DNA from: Spirosoma fluviale
Lineage (GTDB): Bacteria; Bacteroidota; Bacteroidia; Cytophagales; Spirosomataceae
Assembly: GCA_945860325.1 (NCBI GenBank)
Contig: CAMARL010000030.1
Span: 1-14,350 of the forward strand
DNA length: 14,350 bases
Direction: 5' to 3'
The notes under the pieces are model-generated. The model had not been told where the DNA came from and did not search any database. It saw nothing but the letters and a program-made list of their open reading frames with translations. Shown one piece after another: positions 6,671 to 12,651 of the stretch. Position numbers and translations under genes: made by a program. Each line of letters starts with the position of its first letter. Positions within the stretch are counted from its first letter, which is position 1.

Positions 6671-7555
6671 TCAAAGATTTTTTAGCGTGCGGCTAGGGTA
6701 ATCTGTAATGATCTCATCTACGCCCAATTGTATCATCGCCTTCACATCCCTAAGTTCATTAACTGTCCATGGGATCACTTTCATGCCTTTTGAATGGCAA
6801 TCGTTTACGATATCCTTCGTCAATGAAGTGAAGTTGGGACTATAAATTGTAGGCGTAAAACCTAAATCGGAACAAGTGCTCTCAGGCCCTTTCCTTGTCA
6901 CTAAAGCCGATAAGTCGACTCGGGAGAAATGGCCCGATTGGATCGATTTATTCCAGTATTTTAACACATTAAAATCAAAACTTTGTAAAATGATACATTC
7001 TGGACGGACATGTTTGGCCATGACGGCCCATACTTTTTCCGAAAACTCGTCCACGGTAGCCGGTTGGGATACCCCATATTCCTTCGGGTCTGATTTGATT
7101 TCTATGTTGTAATATATTTTTTTGCCTGTTTTTTTTCGAAAACCTTCGGCCAATTGGAATACCTCCTCCAGCAAGGGTTTATAGGCAAATACTTTTTTTT
7201 GTTCGGGGAATAGCGAGTTTCCACGTGAGCCTACATCAAACTTCCTAACCTCACTATAACTCATTTTAAACACATTAAGTACATTTTCTTCCGATTTTAG
7301 AACGGGCGTTCCATCCGGTTTTATGGCATATAATGAATTCATATAGGGCTCATGCGACACAAGTACTTGGCCGTCCGCAGAAATACAAACGTCCATTTCG
7401 AGAACCGTAACTCCCGCTTCCAAAGCATGCTGAAAAGCAGGCAATGTATTTTCAGGAAACTCGCCTCGGCAACCTCTATGTCCTTGAATAATTGGCTTTT
7501 GTGCCATTAGCGTAATTTGACTTAGTAAAACTAAAATACTGACGATTAATTTCAT
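6671..7555 (-). CDS. Secreted glycerophosphodiester phosphodiesterase
   Basis: A 294-residue GDPD-family phosphodiesterase that hydrolyses deacylated phospholipids to glycerol 3-phosphate and an alcohol. A signal peptide is visible (hydrophobic run at 3-17, likely cleavage after LMA, residue 18), placing the enzyme in the periplasm or outer envelope. The TIM-barrel active site shows QGHRGCRGEFPENTLPAF (24-41), with catalytic His26 and Arg27, and metal ligands Glu53 and Asp55 in VLEMDV. His68 in VSHEP is the second catalytic histidine, and NIEIKSDP carries the third acidic ligand. WTVNE and GVDEIITDYPSR form the usual C-terminal end. It overlaps the upstream DUF4296 gene by four bases (ATGA) and precedes GH3 with one base between. 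It probably recycles membrane phospholipid head groups. Confidence 0.94.
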   Translation of the reverse strand: MKLIVSILVLLSQITLMAQKPIIQGHRGCRGEFPENTLPAFQHALEAGVTVLEMDVCISADGQVLVSHEPYMNSLYAIKPDGTPVLKSEENVLNVFKMSYSEVRKFDVGSRGNSLFPEQKKVFAYKPLLEEVFQLAEGFRKKTGKKIYYNIEIKSDPKEYGVSQPATVDEFSEKVWAVMAKHVRPECIILQSFDFNVLKYWNKSIQSGHFSRVDLSALVTRKGPESTCSDLGFTPTIYSPNFTSLTKDIVNDCHSKGMKVIPWTVNELRDVKAMIQLGVDEIITDYPSRTLKNL

Positions 7556-7893
7556 CGATGAGAATTTTCATTTAATTTTTTCTTATCCTTCATGATTTCA
7601 TTGACCCGCTCATATAATTCGATAAAATCTTTCGGCTCCCTCACATACGAATTAAAACTTTTCACAAAGGAGGCAGAATCAATGGCATGTTTTTTAAATG
7701 TCTCCTTTTCCAATTGATGGTAAAGTAACAAATTCGTATCGGCACTAATGATCTCCATTCTACTAATATTAACTTCATCTAAGTGAATATCGACCAAAAT
7801 TTGAGCCATTTTTTCTTGATCCAAGCGATTTCGATTCCGATCATTTTGACAGGAAAGGACAAGGAATACTAGGACGGCAAAAAGGTATTTCAT
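7552..7893 (-). CDS. DUF4296 domain lipoprotein
   Basis: A 113-residue protein with a type II signal peptide: hydrophobic residues 4-12 and lipobox VLSC with the acylated Cys15, so it is predicted to be anchored in the envelope. The body is small, charged and helical. The MAQILVDIHLDEVNISRM stretch (about 29-46) and the later SFNSYVREPKDFIELYERV stretch match DUF4296, a family I know essentially only from Bacteroidota and whose function is unknown. It is the first gene of the leftward run and overlaps the GDPD start by four bases. A TAAATTTG element only five bases before the ATG suggests a leaderless or near-leaderless mRNA. The pairing with GDPD may point to an envelope role, but that is inference. 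Confidence 0.85.
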   Translation of the reverse strand: MKYLFAVLVFLVLSCQNDRNRNRLDQEKMAQILVDIHLDEVNISRMEIISADTNLLLYHQLEKETFKKHAIDSASFVKSFNSYVREPKDFIELYERVNEIMKDKKKLNENSHR

Positions 7894-7897
7894 GAGC

Positions 7898-7905
7898 CAA
7901 ATTTA
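7898..7905 (-). promoter_or_regulatory. Possible -7 element for the leftward six-gene run
   Basis: On the minus strand TAAATTTG (7905-7898) matches TAnnTTTG. It ends five bases before the ATG of the DUF4296 gene, so transcription would begin at or next to the start codon. No clear TTG is found about 19 bases upstream, which lowers confidence. The 107-base divergent gap (7894-8000) must also hold the promoter of the rightward DUF58 run, for which I see only a weak TAATTTAG at 7960-7967. Confidence 0.35.
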
Positions 7906-8000
7906 CATACAAATTAGAAAGCTTTTATGGGATTTCGCATAGATTGCTCAAAAAATAGGTAATTTAGCAAGCATATACCCAATAAATCACTCATTTAGAA

Positions 8001-8867
8001 ATGGATATCCGTGCATTTCTTTCCCATATTGTACAGCTGGACATTCGCATCAGAAAAGCGATTAATACACAAATGCACGGAAATTTCTCCTCTGTATTCA
8101 AGGGATCTGGCTTAGAATTTAGTGATTTGCGGCAATATCAATATGGTGACGATGTTCGGCATATCGATTGGAATTCAACGGCAAAGGGACACGGTACTTT
8201 TATCAAACTATTTAAAGAAGAAAAAGAGCAAACCGTTTTTTTCTTATTGGACGTCAGCGCATCTCAAAACATTAGAAATGGGGACGATTCAAAACTGAAA
8301 ACACTTAAAGAAGTAGCTGGGGTTCTGACATTTTCTGCGATGCAAGAAGCTGGAAATATAGGCCTATGCTGTTATTCAGATAAAAATGAAAAATTTATAG
8401 CCCCGGGCGCAGGTAAAAAACACGGCTATCAAGTCATCAATGAATTGTTCAAATTAATTCCAGAAAACACCGGAACAGATTTGAAACAAGCGTTAAAATT
8501 TACACTTCAAGTCTTAAAAAGAAAAAGTCTCATCTTTGTATTATCTGATTTTATCGACGATGACTACCACGACTTATTGCGTGCCATGTCAAAAAAACAC
8601 GATTTAGTTATCATTCAAATAAACTCTGATGTAGAATTAAAGTTGCCCGCCATGGGAATTATCCCTATTTATGATCCAGAGAAAAGAAAAACCACGTGGG
8701 TGAATACGTCAACTAAATCCTTTAAAACTTTATTGGCCCATGAAATTCAAGCGAATGCTCAAGACCTAAACGACCTATGCAAGCAATGGCAAGCCAATTA
8801 TATTCAAATAAAAGCAGGAGGTGATTTTGTACCTAGTCTGATTAAACTTTTCAGAATTAGAAAATAA
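8001..8867 (+). CDS. DUF58 domain protein
   Basis: A 288-residue cytosolic DUF58 protein, a family with a von Willebrand A-like fold that is typically encoded with MoxR ATPases and Bat proteins. The family signature is GLEFSDLRQYQYGDDVRHIDW (37-57, core GDDVRHIDW). A MIDAS-like metal site is Asp84-Val-Ser86-Ala-Ser88 in LLDVSAS, with TGTD (about 158-161) and the LSDF block (about 178) downstream. The C-terminus FVPSLIKLFRIRK is the usual family end. The start at 8001 gives the standard N-terminus. It is the first gene of the rightward run, and its TAA shares a base with the next gene's ATG (TAATG). In related genomes the moxR gene normally sits directly upstream; here that position holds only the divergent promoter region. 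Confidence 0.93.
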   Translation: MDIRAFLSHIVQLDIRIRKAINTQMHGNFSSVFKGSGLEFSDLRQYQYGDDVRHIDWNSTAKGHGTFIKLFKEEKEQTVFFLLDVSASQNIRNGDDSKLKTLKEVAGVLTFSAMQEAGNIGLCCYSDKNEKFIAPGAGKKHGYQVINELFKLIPENTGTDLKQALKFTLQVLKRKSLIFVLSDFIDDDYHDLLRAMSKKHDLVIIQINSDVELKLPAMGIIPIYDPEKRKTTWVNTSTKSFKTLLAHEIQANAQDLNDLCKQWQANYIQIKAGGDFVPSLIKLFRIRK

Positions 8868-9727
8868 TGCAAGAGAAGCCCATTCAAATTTATGGTTCAT
8901 TTATTGAGGATTCAGCCACAATTGGCCAACCAGTTCATTATGTTCTAAAAGTACTTCATTCAAAAAATCAAGAACTTTTTTTTCCTGGAAATAACAAAAA
9001 ATTTGGCCATTTTGAACCGATAAAAAAAGAATATTTCTCCACTCAAACATCCGAAAAAGGTAGTTTAGATTCGGCAATCTATACGTTCAAATTTTTTGAT
9101 ATCGCAGATTTCCAAACGCTTAGTTTGCCCATTTACCTAATTAATGCATCGGATTGCACACAAATTTATCCAAAAGCCGACACCATATTTCTGAAAAGAT
9201 TACTGCCCCACCCAGAATTGATCAATGTAGATACGATGATCAACAACGTAGAAATTCCGCTAATTAAACCAAAAACAAATATTAAAAATGTGTTTATTGG
9301 CGGGATAGAAATTCTACTACTTTCCGGCATTATCTATTGGGTGTTTGGAGCCAATATTAGTAGAACATACCGATATTATAAACTTTGGAGAAAAAACATT
9401 GAATTTAGGCGGGCTTTCCAGCGGCAATCAAGATCGATCTCCCAAGATCCAAAAGGTATCCAAAGGCTTGAAAATGCGACCCTCGTATGGAAAAAATATA
9501 TTGAGAAATTAACGAAAACTCCTTTTTCAACTTTCACGACTACCGAGATGGTTGATAATTTAAAGGATAAGCGACTTGCAAAAGCATTAAAAGCCATTGA
9601 TTCTGCTATTTATGGCGGCAACTTTTCAGAAAAGACCATGGAATCTGTGAACATCATGGTAGAAATTGCCAACGCAGCCTACCAAACTGAGCGAAGAAAA
9701 ATCAAACTTGAGCGAAAGAAAAAATGA
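8867..9727 (+). CDS. Single-pass membrane protein, BatD/DUF4381-like
   Basis: A 286-residue protein between DUF58 and VWA genes. Residues 5-110 read as a beta-rich domain (IQIYGSFIEDSATIGQPVHYVLKV at the front, split here by family resemblance only) like the first strands of BatD-type extracytoplasmic domains. A single membrane helix spans about 142-162 and is followed by a very basic stretch (SRTYRYYKLWRKN, 165-177), predicting a cytoplasmic helical C-terminal domain like DUF4381. Oddly, no signal peptide precedes the beta domain: the protein starts at MQEKPIQ, which looks like a mature N-terminus, and an in-frame TAG at 8858-8860 excludes a longer form. It overlaps DUF58 by one base and the BatA-like gene by four (ATGA). 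By context it probably bridges these two partners at the membrane. The family assignment is moderate, made from context and topology. Confidence 0.7.
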   Translation: MQEKPIQIYGSFIEDSATIGQPVHYVLKVLHSKNQELFFPGNNKKFGHFEPIKKEYFSTQTSEKGSLDSAIYTFKFFDIADFQTLSLPIYLINASDCTQIYPKADTIFLKRLLPHPELINVDTMINNVEIPLIKPKTNIKNVFIGGIEILLLSGIIYWVFGANISRTYRYYKLWRKNIEFRRAFQRQSRSISQDPKGIQRLENATLVWKKYIEKLTKTPFSTFTTTEMVDNLKDKRLAKALKAIDSAIYGGNFSEKTMESVNIMVEIANAAYQTERRKIKLERKKK

Positions 9728-10716
9728 AATTTGACCTTTATTATTCTTGGCTGAAACTAAAAACAATCTTAACCTATGATTGGGAAAACCCCTATTTTCT
9801 ATATTTGATTCCTTTGCCTTTAGTCATTATCCTAATTTCATTCTTTATTAATAGGAGAAAAAAATCAACCATATCATTATCTTTTTCCACTCCTATGGAA
9901 CAAAACAAATGGGTCCGGCTGATTAGCTTCATTCCTAAAACCATCGAATCCCTTTGTCTATTATGCGTTATTTTAGCCATTGCGAGCCCATTTAAAAAAA
10001 TTATCAAAACAGAAATCAAGCAAGGAGGAGTAGAAATGGTCATGGCACTCGATTTGTCAAGTTCCATGCTAACCCAAGATGTTTCTCCTTCGCGCCTTGA
10101 AGTCGCTAAAAAACTGGCTATTTCATTCGCCAAAAACAGAAGCCAAGACCAAATATCTCTTGTCGCATTCGCTGGATCACCCTATTTGGCTAGTCCGTTA
10201 ACGAGTGACCTAACCTATATAACCAAGGCTCTTTCCTTATTAGAATCAAGGCAAATAAAAGCGGAAGGCACCGCATTAGGCGATGCATTAGGAATGTCCA
10301 TTAATCAAATTAGAGATGAAAAAAATCCCAAAAAGGTCGTTATCGTCATCAGTGATGGAAATAATACAACCGGGAATTTAGACCCTATTACGGCGGCTAG
10401 TTTAGCAAAGTCCTTTGGAATCAAAGTTTATACCATCGCCGTGGGAAGCAATAAACCATCCCTGGATCCTGTCGACGAATCTACTTTACGTTTAATGGCC
10501 GAAAAATCGAATGGCCAATTTTACAGAGCCACTGATACAAAAACGCTAAGCTCCATCTTTAAAGAGATTTATTTTCTAGAAAAATCACGCAGCTTGCAAG
10601 TGAGCACTGAAATACATGAGGATGTAAAACCCATTTTCATTAAACTCGCCTTCTTGTTTTTTTGCGTCAGTATTATGCTCAAATTAACACCGATTTCAAA
10701 TATTTTAGAAGACTAA
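9724..10716 (+). CDS. BatA-like von Willebrand factor A membrane protein
   Basis: A 330-residue VWA protein of the BatA/BatB (aerotolerance-operon) type. Membrane helices are at about 24-42 and 73-89, followed by the VWA domain and a C-terminal helix at about 306-322. The MIDAS site is Asp110-Leu-Ser112-Ser-Ser114 in MALDLSSSM, with the conserved Thr in EGTALGDAL (about 181-189) and ISDGNN (about 209-214). LTSDLTYI and FYRATDTKTLSSIF are also typical of Bat proteins. The domain probably faces the periplasm or cytoplasmic-membrane surface and binds partner proteins through a divalent metal. It overlaps the preceding gene by four bases and is followed by ispE after one base. A BatB paralogue and TPR protein BatC, common in longer Bat operons, are absent. 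Confidence 0.92.
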   Translation: MKFDLYYSWLKLKTILTYDWENPYFLYLIPLPLVIILISFFINRRKKSTISLSFSTPMEQNKWVRLISFIPKTIESLCLLCVILAIASPFKKIIKTEIKQGGVEMVMALDLSSSMLTQDVSPSRLEVAKKLAISFAKNRSQDQISLVAFAGSPYLASPLTSDLTYITKALSLLESRQIKAEGTALGDALGMSINQIRDEKNPKKVVIVISDGNNTTGNLDPITAASLAKSFGIKVYTIAVGSNKPSLDPVDESTLRLMAEKSNGQFYRATDTKTLSSIFKEIYFLEKSRSLQVSTEIHEDVKPIFIKLAFLFFCVSIMLKLTPISNILED

Positions 10717-10717
10717 T

Positions 10718-11527
10718 ATGGTTCTATTTCCAAACGCTAAAATAAATTTGGGTTTATTCATTACGAAAAAAAGAGTGGATGGCTTTCATGAGTTAGAAAC
10801 ATGTTTTTTCCATATTCCATGGTCTGATGTTTTAGAAATTACTCCAGCATTAGCTTTCAAATTTAGCTCAAGCGGCTTGCCTATTTCCGGCGAGATACAA
10901 GATAATTTGTGTTATAAAGCCTTTCTAGCGTTATCTGAGGACTTTAAAATTCCAAATGTTCATATACACCTACATAAAATCATCCCGATGGGAGCAGGAT
11001 TGGGTGGCGGGTCTTCAGATGCCGCATTTACCTTAATGGGCCTTAGAGATTTATTTGAATTACCCCTGACAAATCAGGAGCTACTTCCATATGCGCAAAA
11101 ATTAGGAAGTGACTGTGCTTTTTTTCTATTCAAACAGGCACAATTTGGGACTGGGAAAGGAGATGAGCTGACGCCTATTCCAACTAGTCTTAGTGGATTA
11201 TATGCGATCATTTTATACCCAAATTTTGGCATATCAACACAAAAAGCTTATGCAGGAATTCAGCCAAATCCTGCGCCTGGGTTCCTGCCAGATTTAATAA
11301 AATCGCCCATGTCTACTTGGAAGAACACGGTAAAAAATGATTTCGAGAATACGTTATTTGTGGAATATCCATTGCTCGCTGAAATGAAGCAAGACATGTA
11401 CGATCTAGGGGCCGTATATGCCGCGATGAGTGGATCAGGATCGACTATTTTTGGTCTATTTAAAAATGAAGTTAGCCCAAAAGACACATGGGCCAACCAC
11501 GCTAAGTGGGAAGGATTTATCCCTTAA
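10718..11527 (+). CDS. ispE: 4-diphosphocytidyl-2-C-methyl-D-erythritol kinase
   Basis: GHMP-superfamily kinase of the MEP (non-mevalonate) isoprenoid pathway, phosphorylating the 2-hydroxyl of CDP-methylerythritol with ATP in the cytosol. It has 269 residues. The substrate-side motif PNAKINLGL (5-13) includes the conserved Lys8; the glycine-rich ATP loop is PMGAGLGGGSSDAA (90-103); the catalytic Asp132 is in LGSDCAFF; and the third GHMP motif is AAMSGSGSTIFG (about 235-246). All catalytic elements are intact, so it is probably the organism's essential copy. It starts one base after the BatA-like stop, so it is likely expressed from the DUF58-Bat transcript. Its stop overlaps the convergent adaptor gene's stop in a shared TTAA. 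Confidence 0.96.
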   Translation: MVLFPNAKINLGLFITKKRVDGFHELETCFFHIPWSDVLEITPALAFKFSSSGLPISGEIQDNLCYKAFLALSEDFKIPNVHIHLHKIIPMGAGLGGGSSDAAFTLMGLRDLFELPLTNQELLPYAQKLGSDCAFFLFKQAQFGTGKGDELTPIPTSLSGLYAIILYPNFGISTQKAYAGIQPNPAPGFLPDLIKSPMSTWKNTVKNDFENTLFVEYPLLAEMKQDMYDLGAVYAAMSGSGSTIFGLFKNEVSPKDTWANHAKWEGFIP

Positions 11528-12651
11528 TCTTTCGCAAAAATTGCTTCTAAAGCAGATGCGCCACTGATGACTAATTTGCCTGAAGGCAAATTAACAAGCG
11601 GCTTAATGCCTACTAAATCCTTTGTAGAACTTAGAATTTCTACTGGGATTTGATTTATGATTCCCGTTGAGCCCTCCATATAAATAAATCCAGCCTTCCC
11701 TACACGAGCCAATGCAGCCTGCGGAACAGCGGATACGGATTTAGAGCCTACCGTAATTTTTGCACTAATAAACTGGCCCACAGTAAATAATTTTTCATCT
11801 GCTATTTTCTCGAAATGACCATGAACAGAAGTGGTCCTAGTCTCCAAATTAACTTGCTGGCCAATCAAAAATATTTTAGCTTTTGCACTTATCCCTTCTG
11901 ATTCCACCAGAATCGTTTGGCCTAATTTCAACTTAGATAAGTCTCTTTCAAATACTTTTATTTCAACATGCTTATCCACTGTACCCACAATTTTTACCAG
12001 GATATCCGCGGGGGTTACATATTTACCAATCGCTAAATATTGTTCATCAATATAGCCATCGATGGGCGATTTGACAGCTAATACCGCATTCATATTGCCC
12101 TTAGCCAATGCTTTCATATCACATCCAATCACCTCAAGTTTCAAACTCAAGGCTTTGACCTGAGTCTGCAAATTAACCTGATCCACCTCTGCTTGTTGGA
12201 GCTTTTTCTTAGATCCCACTTCTTCATTACTTAATACTTGTTGGCGTGATTTTTCCACATTAGACAAACCTAAAGCACTAACAGCCTGCAGGTATTCTTG
12301 CTGCATTTGAATATAATCTAAGCTATTAATGGTCGCTAATACTTGGCCCTTACTCACCTTTTTACCCGGTAAAAGTTCAAAGGTAGACCTAACATATCCG
12401 GCAATAGGAAGAGAAACTGAGGCGATGGACACAGGCGGCACGTCCACTAATCCGGCACATTTAACCTCTTCCCCCATCTCATGTTGGATAATTTCCCCTA
12501 GATTAATTCCTGCGTTTTGTTTTTGCTCAGCGGTCAATTTAATCTCCTGCGCAGCTGTTGAAGCAGGTTTATTTATGGATTCATTTTTCTTTGAATCACA
12601 TGAGGCTAATATGATGAGCCCCCATACTATTATTTTTATATGCTTATTCAT
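11524..12651 (-). CDS. RND efflux periplasmic adaptor lipoprotein (CusB/CzcB-like)
   Basis: A 375-residue membrane-fusion protein linking the inner-membrane RND pump to the outer-membrane channel. A type II signal peptide with lipobox LASC gives the acylated Cys18. The split lipoyl domain is seen as SLPIAGYVRSTFELLPGKKV (80-99) and VKSPIDGYIDEQYLAIG (193-209). Between them a helical hairpin (about 112-180, with many Gln, Glu and Lys) contacts the channel, and beta-barrel and membrane-proximal domains follow (about 225-370). There is no His- or Met-rich metal-binding N-terminal extension, so the substrate cannot be read from it; heavy-metal efflux is suggested by the pump class. Its ATG lies inside the end of the pump-channel gene (eight-base overlap), implying tight coupling. 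The TTAA stop is shared with ispE on the other strand. Confidence 0.93.
   Translation of the reverse strand: MNKHIKIIVWGLIILASCDSKKNESINKPASTAAQEIKLTAEQKQNAGINLGEIIQHEMGEEVKCAGLVDVPPVSIASVSLPIAGYVRSTFELLPGKKVSKGQVLATINSLDYIQMQQEYLQAVSALGLSNVEKSRQQVLSNEEVGSKKKLQQAEVDQVNLQTQVKALSLKLEVIGCDMKALAKGNMNAVLAVKSPIDGYIDEQYLAIGKYVTPADILVKIVGTVDKHVEIKVFERDLSKLKLGQTILVESEGISAKAKIFLIGQQVNLETRTTSVHGHFEKIADEKLFTVGQFISAKITVGSKSVSAVPQAALARVGKAGFIYMEGSTGIINQIPVEILSSTKDLVGIKPLVNLPSGKLVISGASALEAIFAKD

Noticed and set aside
7894..8000. A small gene or RNA in the divergent gap
   Set aside because: Only 107 bases, no open frame with a plausible start and no stable hairpin; it reads as a shared promoter region.
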